DNA of 45,419 nt, taken from assembly GCF_000282895.1 (NCBI RefSeq), contig NZ_ALBQ01000057.1, positions 1 to 45,419 on the forward strand, written 5' to 3'. The stretch is from Sphingomonas sp. ATCC 31555 (GTDB lineage Bacteria; Pseudomonadota; Alphaproteobacteria; Sphingomonadales; Sphingomonadaceae). The translations under genes and the position numbers were made by a program. Numbering within the stretch: position 1 is the stretch's first letter; the number at the start of each line of letters is the position of its first letter. A model generated the notes under the pieces. That model was not told where the DNA came from. It worked only from the letters and a program-made list of their open reading frames with translations, and did no database searches. Positions 27,454-34,547 of the stretch are shown here, piece after piece.

Positions 27454-28221
27454 TCAGCCGGCATAGGCGCCGCGGAGCCGATCCATGGATTCGCGGTGCG
27501 TCAGGTCCAAATGGAGCGGCGTGACGGTGACGAACCCCGCCTCGATTGCGTCCAAATCGGTGTCCGGCATCGGCTGGTGCTGCAGGCGGCCCATCGCCAG
27601 CCAGTAATAGGGGAAGCCACGCGGATCGACGCGCTTGTCGAGACCGACCCGCCCATAATCCCGCAGCCCCTGCGCCACCACTTTGATGCCTTGCACTGCA
27701 TCTGCGTCGATGGGGGGGAAGTTGATGTTGACCAGCGTGCGCGCAGCCCAGTCCATGTCGAGCAGCGGCCGCAGCGCACGTTCGCCCCAGCTCTCCGCTG
27801 TGCCGAACGGCACCTCATCGCCCATCCCGCTGCGGGCGTACCGCTGGCTGAGCGCGACTGAGCGGATGCCCGCGAGCGCCCCCTCCATCGCCGCCGAAAC
27901 GGTGCCGGAATAGCTGACGTCCTCCGCAAGGTTTCCGCCACGGTTCACGCCGGAAAGGATCAGGTCCGGCTTGGCATCCTTCATCACCTCCGCGAGCGCG
28001 AACATCACGCAATCAGTGGGCGTCCCCTTCACCGCATAACGATTGTCGCCATGGCGGCGGACGCGGAACGGCTCGGTAAGCGTGAGCGAGCGGCCTTTGC
28101 CCGACTGCTCCTCAGCCGGCGCGACGACGGTGATGTCATCGGAGATTGTGCGGGCAATCCGCTCCAGAACGCCGAGGCCGCGGGCGTGATAGCCATCGTC
28201 GTTGGTGAGGAGGATCCGCAT
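27454..28221 (-). CDS. surE: 5'/3'-nucleotidase SurE
   Basis: A 255-residue metal-dependent nucleoside-monophosphate phosphatase. The metal site is [11 protein letters not shown], followed by VVAPAEEQSGKGRSLTL, GTPTDCVMFAL, ILSGVNRGGNLAEDVSYSGTVSAAMEG, and the NINFPP segment. The start ATG shares one base with the serS stop (TGATG), so it is likely translated by re-initiation after serS. SurE next to serS is a common alphaproteobacterial arrangement. Confidence 0.95.
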   Translation of the reverse strand: MRILLTNDDGYHARGLGVLERIARTISDDITVVAPAEEQSGKGRSLTLTEPFRVRRHGDNRYAVKGTPTDCVMFALAEVMKDAKPDLILSGVNRGGNLAEDVSYSGTVSAAMEGALAGIRSVALSQRYARSGMGDEVPFGTAESWGERALRPLLDMDWAARTLVNINFPPIDADAVQGIKVVAQGLRDYGRVGLDKRVDPRGFPYYWLAMGRLQHQPMPDTDLDAIEAGFVTVTPLHLDLTHRESMDRLRGAYAG

Positions 28222-29501
28222 CAGCCGCGCGGTTCGAGCATTGTGAGGCCCCCAAGATAGGGCTGTAGCACGGCCGGCACGGCGACCGCGCCATCCTCTT
28301 GCTGATAGTTTTCCAGTACGGCGACCAGCGTGCGCCCCACTGCCAGGCCGGAGCCGTTGAGCGTGTGGACGAAGCGCGTGCCTTTCTCACCTTCCGGGCG
28401 ATAGCGGGCGTTCATGCGCCGTGCCTGGAAATCCCCGCAGGTGGAGCAGGACGAAATCTCGCGATACCGGTCCTGACCCGGCAGCCAAACTTCGAGATCG
28501 TAGGTGCGAGCCGCGGTGAAGCCCATGTCGCCGCTGCAAAGCTTCATGCGGCGGAAGGCGAGGCCCAGCTTGGTCAGCACATCCTCGGCACAGGCCGTCA
28601 TCCGTTCATGCTCGGCTTCGGACTGGTCAGGCGTGGTGATTGACACCATTTCGACCTTCTCGAACTGGTGCTGCCGGATGAAACCGCGTGTGTCGCGGCC
28701 AGCCGCACCTGCTTCGGAACGGAAGCATGCGGTCAGCGCGGTGAGGCGCAGCGGCAGTTCCTCCTCGTCCAGGATTTTCTCGCGCACCGCGTTGGTCAGG
28801 CTCACCTCGGCCGTCGGGATCAGCCAGCGGCCGTCGGTGGTGCGGAACAGATCCTCCGCGAATTTCGGAAGCTGGCCGGTGCCGAATACGGCTTCGTCAC
28901 GCACCAGCAGCGGCGGCACGCATTCCTCATAGCCATGCTCGCCCGTCAGCGTATCGAGCATGAACTGTCCGAGCGCACGGTGGAGGCGCGCCGCGTGGCC
29001 GCGCACGAAAGTAAAGCGGGCGCCCGAAATGGCGGCGCCGGTCTCAAAATCCAGGCCGATCGTGGAGCCGATCGCGTCGTGCTCCTTCACCGAGAAGGGG
29101 AAGCGGGGCGGGGTGCCGCGCTCGTGCACCAGCACATTGTCGTTCTCGTCAGCGCCCAGAGCGACATCGGGGTAGGGCAGGTTGGGGAGGGCGGCAAGCT
29201 GCCCTTCGAGCGCCTCGCCTAGGGTCTTTTCCTCCGCCTCTAGAGCGGGCAGCCGCTCCTTCAGTTGCGCCACTTCCGTCATCAGCGCAGCGGCGGCCGC
29301 TTCGTCCTTCTTCGCCTTGGCCGCACCTATCGCCTTCGACGCTTCATTACGACGCGCCTGCCCGTTCTGCAGCTCGGTGATCAGCGCGCGGCGTCGCTCG
29401 TCGAGCGCCATAAGCTCGGCCGCAAGCGGTGCCAACCCGCGCCGTTCGAGGCCCTGGTCGAAGGTTTCGGGATGTTCGCGGATGAAGCGGATGTCGTGCA
29501 T
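28221..29501 (-). CDS. serS: serine-tRNA ligase
   Basis: A 426-residue class II aminoacyl-tRNA synthetase that charges tRNA-Ser. The N-terminal antiparallel coiled-coil arm (about residues 25-105, rich in E, K, A and R) is followed by the catalytic domain with motif 2 ([26 protein letters not shown]) and motif 3 ([20 protein letters not shown]). It starts at the ATG 29501, [12 protein letters not shown], typical for the family. It is the first gene of a pair with surE. Confidence 0.97.
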   Translation of the reverse strand: MHDIRFIREHPETFDQGLERRGLAPLAAELMALDERRRALITELQNGQARRNEASKAIGAAKAKKDEAAAAALMTEVAQLKERLPALEAEEKTLGEALEGQLAALPNLPYPDVALGADENDNVLVHERGTPPRFPFSVKEHDAIGSTIGLDFETGAAISGARFTFVRGHAARLHRALGQFMLDTLTGEHGYEECVPPLLVRDEAVFGTGQLPKFAEDLFRTTDGRWLIPTAEVSLTNAVREKILDEEELPLRLTALTACFRSEAGAAGRDTRGFIRQHQFEKVEMVSITTPDQSEAEHERMTACAEDVLTKLGLAFRRMKLCSGDMGFTAARTYDLEVWLPGQDRYREISSCSTCGDFQARRMNARYRPEGEKGTRFVHTLNGSGLAVGRTLVAVLENYQQEDGAVAVPAVLQPYLGGLTMLEPRG

Positions 29502-29591
29502 GACGATTAGCCTATGGCGGCGGCCCCGCAGCCGCGCAACCCCGCGCGGGCCCGTCCGTTACTCTTGCATCAGACACAAAAGGAGAGCCCC

Positions 29592-30101
29592 ATGGAAGTG
29601 CCGCACGATGCGATGGTTGTTGTTGCCGATGGGCGCAAGATGCTGATGCTTCGCAACCAGGGCGATGCCACCTATCCGAACCTGCAGGTGGTGAAGAAGG
29701 AAGTGCATGCAAACCCGAAAACCTCCGACCAGAAAACCGATTCCTCGGGGAGCGCAAGTTCGACCCAGTCGGGACAGGGTGCGCCGCCTGCCGCGCAGGG
29801 CGGATCGATGCACGCTCGGGGCGGTGGAGCCCAGTTCGCGCCTTCGCGCGGGACGATGGGGGAAACCGACTTCCACCAGCTGGAGGAAGATCGATTCGCT
29901 GCCGAAGTAGCAGAGATGCTGAAGGAGGCGGCGCTGCGCAACGACTTCGAAGCGCTCATCATCGTGGCGCCGCCGAAGACTCTGGGCGAGCTGCGCAAAC
30001 ATTATCATGGCTCGGTCAGCGATCGGCTTGCCGGGGAACTCGCCAAGGACTTGACCGACCACCCCGTGCCCGAGATCGAGGCGGCCCTTCAGGGGGCGTG
30101 A
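29592..30101 (+). CDS. host-attachment family protein
   Basis: A 169-residue member of the family annotated as protein required for attachment to host cells. The N-terminus DAMVVVADGRKMLML and the C-terminal half (FAAEVAEMLKEAALRNDFEALIIVAPPKTLGELRKHYH) match the family's release-factor-1-like fold. Between them is a low-complexity linker (about residues 42-85) rich in Ser, Gly, Gln and Ala. The actual function in free-living bacteria is unknown. The ATG follows AGGAGA with good spacing. It is divergent from serS. Confidence 0.82.
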   Translation: MEVPHDAMVVVADGRKMLMLRNQGDATYPNLQVVKKEVHANPKTSDQKTDSSGSASSTQSGQGAPPAAQGGSMHARGGGAQFAPSRGTMGETDFHQLEEDRFAAEVAEMLKEAALRNDFEALIIVAPPKTLGELRKHYHGSVSDRLAGELAKDLTDHPVPEIEAALQGA

Positions 30102-30121
30102 TCCCCACGGTTGATTGCCTT

Positions 30122-30158
30122 CGCGGGAGCCAGTGCCAGGCAGACGCGGGCTCCCGCG
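30122..30158 (+). terminator. hairpin after the host-attachment gene
   Basis: CGCGGGAGCC (30122-30131) and GGCTCCCGCG (30149-30158) form a perfect 10-bp stem, starting 20 bases after the stop codon, followed by TTT. The 17-base loop is long, but placement and stem strength fit a terminator. The remaining part of the 311-base gap (30102-30412) holds a promoter candidate but no gene I can see. Confidence 0.6.
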
Positions 30159-30322
30159 TTTCCCAGTGAACATGTATTTTTTCGGGGCGCTACTACGCCT
30201 TCGTTCACCCTCTTCTTCGTATATTTCGCATGTGCTGCGCGATACGCTGTGGCTTCAGTTCAGGCCATGCTAATTTCCCCCATAGTACAGGGAATTGCCG
30301 TCGGTGGTTTGTAAGCATCCGC

Positions 30323-30351
30323 TTGTGAAGCGCTGATTGCGAAAGTATAGG
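30323..30351 (+). promoter_or_regulatory. candidate promoter for dksA
   Basis: TTGTGA (30323-30328) and TATAGG (30346-30351) are separated by 17 bases and each matches four of six bases of the sigma-70 consensus. They precede the dksA start by about 60 bases. Proposed from sequence only. Confidence 0.35.
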
Positions 30352-30412
30352 GCCTGCGGGCAATGCGGTCTTCCGGCGGCTGGCCACCGGGTGACTGGTG
30401 TGGAGAGTGGGA

Positions 30413-30880
30413 ATGGCAACTGTTTTGGGTCGTGCGGACGAACCGGGTGAGGGCGTTCCTCCTGCTGCGAATGACAGCGGATCGAGCTATCGTCCAAGCG
30501 ACGACGAAGAGTTCATGAATCCCCGGCAGCAGGAATATTTCCGCGCCAAGCTGAACGCGTGGAAGGATGCCATCTATCGCGAGGCGGCCGGAACGCTGAA
30601 CCAGCTTCAATCGGATTCGCTGCGCGAGGCGGACCTGACGGATCGCGCTTCGAGCGAGACGGACTGGTCCATCGAACTGCGCACGCGCGATCGCCAGCGC
30701 AAGCTGATAGCCAAGATCGATGCGGCGCTGCGTCGTATAGACGAAGGCGAATATGGCTATTGCGAAGTGACCGGCGAGCCGATCCCGCTCGCACGATTGG
30801 AAGCGCGGCCAACCGCAACCATGACCGTCGAGGCACAAGAACGCAACGAGCGCAACGAAAAGATCAGTCGGGAAGAGTGA
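30413..30880 (+). CDS. dksA: DksA-type RNA polymerase regulator, reduced zinc site
   Basis: A 155-residue DksA/TraR protein that binds the RNA polymerase secondary channel and, with ppGpp, adjusts transcription. The coiled coil is about residues 40-110; the tip retains D74, D77 and A79 (ADLTDRAS), equivalent to E. coli D71, D74 and A76. The zinc finger is degenerate: of four ligand positions only C117 remains, the others being T120, T138 and A141. This resembles the zinc-independent DksA2 of Pseudomonas, and similar reduction occurs in other alphaproteobacteria. I use the ATG at 30413; a GTG at 30398 is in frame. Confidence 0.93.
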   Translation: MATVLGRADEPGEGVPPAANDSGSSYRPSDDEEFMNPRQQEYFRAKLNAWKDAIYREAAGTLNQLQSDSLREADLTDRASSETDWSIELRTRDRQRKLIAKIDAALRRIDEGEYGYCEVTGEPIPLARLEARPTATMTVEAQERNERNEKISREE

Positions 30881-30996
30881 TGCCGCTACCCGTCCGGCGC
30901 CACGTAGAAGTACGAGGGCTGAATTGGGGTAATTCTTTTGTTAAGGATTGCTGGTCTACGCATCGTCGCGTGAGAATCTGCGTTTGAGAGTCTCGA

Positions 30997-31371
30997 ATGG
31001 ACCAGCAGTCGTATATCCCCGCAAGCACGCTTTCGGCCGATGATTTTGCCGGCAAACGGAGCGGTGCCCGCGACAGCCTGTTGCTGACGGCGCAGTTCCG
31101 CGTTGACGGCGAACATGTTGGGCAGGTGCGCGTCCGAAACCTCTCGGCCGGCGGGCTGATGGCGGAGTATCCGGGCCCGATCGGCCTGCGCGCACCCGTT
31201 GAGATCGAAGTGCGTGGCGTGGGCTGGGTTTCGGGCAAGATCGCCTGGGCTGCGGAAGGCCGTGTCGGCGTGGCGTTTGACATTGAAATCGATCCCAAGC
31301 TCGCCCGCAAGCCGGTGGGCGGTGGCGCCCAGACGCCGGAATATGTGAAGCCCATCCTCACGCGTCGTTGA
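30997..31371 (+). CDS. PilZ-domain cyclic-di-GMP receptor
   Basis: A 124-residue single PilZ-domain protein. Both binding motifs are present: RxxxR (R21-R25, RSGAR) and NxSxxG (N48-G53, NLSAGG). The beta-barrel follows, with VEIEVRGVGWVSGKIAWAAEGRVGVAF. Binding of cyclic-di-GMP is therefore likely; the target process (motility, exopolysaccharide or other) cannot be told. The start ATG follows dksA by 116 bases. The C-terminal tail is Pro/Gly-rich and probably unstructured. Confidence 0.9.
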   Translation: MDQQSYIPASTLSADDFAGKRSGARDSLLLTAQFRVDGEHVGQVRVRNLSAGGLMAEYPGPIGLRAPVEIEVRGVGWVSGKIAWAAEGRVGVAFDIEIDPKLARKPVGGGAQTPEYVKPILTRR

Positions 31372-31500
31372 ACGCCCAACAGGTTCCCCGACATCGTTGG
31401 TGGGTCTCGCGCAAGCCTGTGCATCGCACGTTCGATGCGCTGTGCTAGTCAGGCAACTGCTCGCAGCTTCTTTCGCGCTTGGGCTGTTTGAAGGACCTGC

Positions 31501-31523
31501 CGCGCGAGCAACGCGCTCGCGCG
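31501..31523. terminator. strong hairpin between PilZ and ydcH genes
   Basis: CGCGCGAGC-AACGC-GCTCGCGCG is a perfect 9-bp stem in the gap of 188 bases between convergent genes. A second hairpin, GCATCG-CACGTT-CGATGC, lies at 31421-31438. Neither has a T-run, but either could end transcription from the flanking genes. Confidence 0.45.
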
Positions 31524-31559
31524 ACCGATCCTCTGGTAAATAAATTGTGGATAGCGCTA

Positions 31560-31712
31560 TTAGCGCTGCATCTCTTCCTTGACGCGCAGTTTGGCTTTCT
31601 TCAATTGCGCTAGAAGCATTTGATCGGGGAGGGGGCGTTGCGACTCCGCGGCGATTCGCTTGTCCAGGTGCGAATGTTTGGCGTTAAGTGCCGAAATATG
31701 CGCATTGTGCAT
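31560..31712 (-). CDS. YdcH family (DUF465) small protein
   Basis: A 50-residue protein of the DUF465/YdcH family, short helical-hairpin proteins of unknown function. The pattern SALNAKHSHLDKRIAAE...P.PDQMLLAQLKKAKLRVKEEM is the family consensus (H-x-x-LD-x-I, then LKK-x-KL-x-x-KEE). A near-perfect AAGGAGGA site precedes the ATG at 31712. It is divergent from a second YdcH gene at 31872. Its small size explains why it could be missed; the ribosome-binding site and family match support it. Confidence 0.88.
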   Translation of the reverse strand: MHNAHISALNAKHSHLDKRIAAESQRPLPDQMLLAQLKKAKLRVKEEMQR

Positions 31713-31742
31713 GGAAGCGTTCCTCCTTGGTACGTCTAGGGG

Positions 31743-31789
31743 GTGACAACTAGACCATGATTCGCTCCGGTTGTCGCGTGCAGAATCAT
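31743..31789. promoter_or_regulatory. interlocked inverted repeats in the divergent ydcH gap
   Basis: GACAAC (31745-31750) pairs with GTTGTC (31770-31775), extendable to eight pairs with one G-U, and ATGATTC (31757-31763) pairs with GAATCAT (31783-31789). The order is A-B-A'-B', so in RNA the two stems would form an H-type pseudoknot with loops of six to seven bases. As DNA, each pair could be an operator. The region separates two divergent genes and should carry both promoters. Confidence 0.4.
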
Positions 31790-31871
31790 CCCTCATCGAC
31801 AGATCGGCGAAAACCCGCGATGGGTTGCGACGGGCGAGTGTTTCGTTCGCTAAGCGTTTCGGGGGGCAGGG

Positions 31872-32069
31872 ATGGACGATAGCGAGATCCGGCGACGTCT
31901 GGAGGATTTGCGCACCGAGCATCGCGATCTGGATGCGAACATCGCCACATTGATCGAAGACGCCACCGGCGATCAGCTGCGGATCGCCCGGCTGAAGAAG
32001 CGTAAGTTGAAGCTGCGCGACGAGATTTCGCTGCTTGAGGATCAACTGATTCCCGACATCATCGCATGA
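31872..32069 (+). CDS. YdcH family (DUF465) protein
   Basis: A 65-residue DUF465 protein predicted to be a helical hairpin. RRRLEDLRTEHRDLDANIATL.. and IARLKKRKLKLRDEISLLEDQLIPD match the consensus (HRDLD, then LKKRKL-x-L-x-D-x-I). Heptad-like Leu/Ile spacing suggests a coiled coil, possibly oligomeric. The start ATG is preceded by a G-rich GGGGGGCAGG site. It is divergent from the shorter paralogue and followed by a DUF1465 gene on the same strand. Confidence 0.9.
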   Translation: MDDSEIRRRLEDLRTEHRDLDANIATLIEDATGDQLRIARLKKRKLKLRDEISLLEDQLIPDIIA

Positions 32070-32141
32070 GGCCCGCAGCGGGACGCGCGCACCGCGGATT
32101 TGGGCTTTTCGGACCATCGCCAGCTGTGGCACGGATCCTTC

Positions 32142-32600
32142 ATGATTGCTGAGGGGCCATCCACCATTCGCCGCAAGCTGATCGACTCGCTCTATGTCGA
32201 AGCGATGGTGCTGGCCGATGAGACGCGCGGCTATTTCGATCACCTGGGCCGTGAAGAGCGCGAGACACTCTGCGCACTCGATCGCGTCGCCTTTTCGTGC
32301 GAGTCGCTGAAGATAACCACGCGGCTGATGCATATAATCGCATGGCTGCTGACCCAGCGTGCCGTCGACGCCGGCGAATTGAGCACGCACGATGCCTGCG
32401 CTCCGGGTCGTCGACTGGGCGTTGGTCCGGAAACCAACCCGGCCGTGATGCAGGGCCTGCCTGAGCAGGCGATTGCGCTGATCCAGGCTAGCCAGGATCT
32501 CTATCGTCGCGTTGCGCGGCTCGACAGCGCGGTTGATGTGCCGGCGGATCTGGCGAGCCCCGCCCGGCGGATGCTGGACCGGCTCGCCGGCGCTTTCTAG
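32142..32600 (+). CDS. DUF1465 family protein
   Basis: A 152-residue alphaproteobacterial DUF1465 protein of unknown function. The family block LIDSLYVEAMVLADETRGYFD is near the start, followed by LDRVAFSCESLKITTRLMHIIAWLLTQRAVDAGELS and, later, LIQASQDLYRRVARLD. These are long helices; no catalytic motif is visible. I use the ATG at 32142, though the ribosome-binding site is weak and a TTG at 32100 is also in frame. It lies close behind ydcH and may be co-transcribed. Its stop codon overlaps that of the convergent gene at a shared CTAG. Confidence 0.87.
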   Translation: MIAEGPSTIRRKLIDSLYVEAMVLADETRGYFDHLGREERETLCALDRVAFSCESLKITTRLMHIIAWLLTQRAVDAGELSTHDACAPGRRLGVGPETNPAVMQGLPEQAIALIQASQDLYRRVARLDSAVDVPADLASPARRMLDRLAGAF

Positions 32601-33547
32601 CTGCTGGCGAGCAGCCGCGCGCGGGCGGCTGCATATTCCTCCGCCAGGCGCTCGATCCGCACCGCTGCCGGCTCCACGGCATGGACGGCGCCAATGCCTT
32701 GGCCGGATCCCCAGATTTCCTTCCATGCCTTCGCGCCCGCGAAGTTCATCGCGCTGGGATCGCTTTCGGGAAGATTGTCCGGGTCGAGGCCGGCAGCCAC
32801 GATGGACGCGCGCAGATAATTGCCGTGTACGCCGGTGAAGAGGTTGGAATAGACGATATCGTCGGCGCGGCCGTCTACGATCGCCTGCTTGTACGCGTCG
32901 ACCGCATTGGCTTCTTTCGTCGCGATGAAGGGCGATCCGATATACGCCAGGTCCGAGCCCATCGCTTGTGCGGCGAGGATGGCTCCCCCGGTTGCGATGG
33001 CGCCGGAAAGGGCAATCGGCCCATCGAACCATGCGCGGACTTCCTGTACCAGCGCGAAGGGGCTCAGTCGACCAGCATGGCCGCCCGCTCCCGCGGCCAC
33101 CAGGATCAGTCCGTCCGCTCCCTTTTCGACCGCCTTGTGGGCAAATTTATCGTCAATCACGTCGTGCAGAGTGATGCCACCCCAAGCATGGACCGCATCG
33201 TTCAATTCGGGGCGCGCGCCGAGCGACGTGATGACAATCGGCACCTTCCATTTCGCGCACGTCGTCAAGTCGTCCTCGAGCCGTGGGTTGGAACGGTGGA
33301 CGATCTGGTTCACGGCGAATGGCGCAGAGGGACGATCGGGATGGTCGCGATCCCAGGAGGCGAGCGCTTCGGTTATCTGGTGCAGCCATTCGTCGAGTTG
33401 GCTCTGCGGCCGCGCGTTGAGCGCCGGGAAGGAGCCCACGATACCGGCGGTACATTGCGCGATCACCAGATCAGGGACTGAGATGATGAAGAGCGGCGAT
33501 CCGATAACCGGAAGCCGCAGACGATCAAACAGCGCGGGAAGTGCCAT
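32597..33547 (-). CDS. nitronate monooxygenase family protein (FMN-dependent)
   Basis: A 316-residue TIM-barrel flavoprotein of the nitronate monooxygenase/2-nitropropane dioxygenase family. Visible landmarks are LPVIGSPLFIIS.PDLV at the N-terminus, the phosphate-binding VAAGAGGHAGRLS (AGGHAG), IALSGAIATGGAILAAQAMGSDLAYIGSPF, and the FMN-binding strand. It could oxidise nitronates or act on other 2-keto or enoyl substrates; many members are unassigned. No linked pathway genes are present. The final four bases overlap the DUF1465 gene tail to tail. Confidence 0.9.
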   Translation of the reverse strand: MALPALFDRLRLPVIGSPLFIISVPDLVIAQCTAGIVGSFPALNARPQSQLDEWLHQITEALASWDRDHPDRPSAPFAVNQIVHRSNPRLEDDLTTCAKWKVPIVITSLGARPELNDAVHAWGGITLHDVIDDKFAHKAVEKGADGLILVAAGAGGHAGRLSPFALVQEVRAWFDGPIALSGAIATGGAILAAQAMGSDLAYIGSPFIATKEANAVDAYKQAIVDGRADDIVYSNLFTGVHGNYLRASIVAAGLDPDNLPESDPSAMNFAGAKAWKEIWGSGQGIGAVHAVEPAAVRIERLAEEYAAARARLLASS

Positions 33548-33656
33548 GCGCAGAAGTGATACCGCAATGACGAAGTCTGTCTAGGTGGTGGTCACGGACG
33601 CTACGGAAAGCCTTCAAGTGCAAGCGAGCATCAAGCTACCTGGCCAGCGAATCGCG

Positions 33657-34184
33657 TCAGTCTTCGAGTCGGGTGAGGCTCATCGCGTAGCTTTTCGCCT
33701 TTTCGACATAAAGTGCCGCGCTGGATCGCAGCATGGCCTTTTGCGCGTCGTTCAAAGGACGCACAGCGCGGGCGGGGCTGCCGACGATCAGGAAACCGGC
33801 AGGGAACTCCTTTCCCTCCGTCACCAACGCTCCTGCGCCGATCAGGCAATCCGGCCCGATCACAGCCCGGTTGAGCACAATGGCGCCCATGCCGATCAGC
33901 ACGCGGTCGCCGATCGTGCAGCCATGCAGCACGGCGTGATGTCCGACCGTCACATCCTCGCCGATCGTCAGCGGTGCACCAGGATCCGAATGAAGCATGG
34001 CGCCCTCCTGGATGTTGCTGCGCGCGCCGATCATGATGGGGGTATTGTCCGCACGCACGACAGCGCCGAACCATATGCTGGACAACGGGCCAAGCTGCAC
34101 ATCGGCGATCAGTTCGGCGCTGGGCGCAATCCAGGCGTCGGTTGCGACGTGCGGCGCGACTCCGTCCAGGCTGTAACGCGGCAC
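33657..34184 (-). CDS. gamma-carbonic anhydrase family protein
   Basis: A 175-residue left-handed beta-helix (hexapeptide-repeat) protein of the gamma-carbonic anhydrase/YrdA family. Zinc-ligand histidines are suggested by GAMLHSDPG and VGHHAVLHGC. The repeats continue as TIGDRVLIGMGAIVLNRAVIGPDCLIGAGALV. Members may be true carbonic anhydrases or metal-binding relatives; the classical proton-shuttle loop is not evident. The ATG at 34184 gives the standard length. It follows a small membrane protein on the same strand with five bases between. Confidence 0.9.
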   Translation of the reverse strand: MPRYSLDGVAPHVATDAWIAPSAELIADVQLGPLSSIWFGAVVRADNTPIMIGARSNIQEGAMLHSDPGAPLTIGEDVTVGHHAVLHGCTIGDRVLIGMGAIVLNRAVIGPDCLIGAGALVTEGKEFPAGFLIVGSPARAVRPLNDAQKAMLRSSAALYVEKAKSYAMSLTRLED

Positions 34185-34189
34185 GTTCG

Positions 34190-34420
34190 TCAGAAAACCG
34201 GTGCGCTGAAATCGCCAGGCAGCGGCATCTGCAGGCCCATGGCGAGTGCGAGGGCAACGGCGCCCATCAGCAGCGCCAGCGTCGAGGAGAGCGAGAAAAG
34301 ACCCCAGCCGACCATGGTCACCATAGGGGAATCCTGCCGCTGTTCCCGGCGATTGCGCTGCATCGTCAGCAGCACGAAACCCGATGCCATGGCATAGACG
34401 AAGACAAAGAATTCAGCCAC
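34190..34420 (-). CDS. small two-helix membrane protein, unknown
   Basis: A 76-residue protein with two hydrophobic segments (FFVFVYAMASGFVLL and LSSTLALLMGAVALALAMGLQMPL) separated by a basic, Gln/Arg-rich loop (MQRNRREQRQDSP). I do not recognise a family. The GTG at 34420 is preferred, with GGGGTGG upstream; a TTG at 34447 is in frame. It is spaced only five bases before the gamma-carbonic anhydrase gene, so the two likely form one transcript. Confidence 0.62.
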   Translation of the reverse strand: MAEFFVFVYAMASGFVLLTMQRNRREQRQDSPMVTMVGWGLFSLSSTLALLMGAVALALAMGLQMPLPGDFSAPVF

Positions 34421-34547
34421 CTGCGACCACCCCGATCTTGCTCGCAATCAGGGCTAAACCGTTCAGGTCGCACCATCAATCCAGGGAAATTGCGGACTGC
34501 CGCGGTGCAGCGCGCTTTCGCCGCACCGCCCGGGAACTTTCGGAGGT

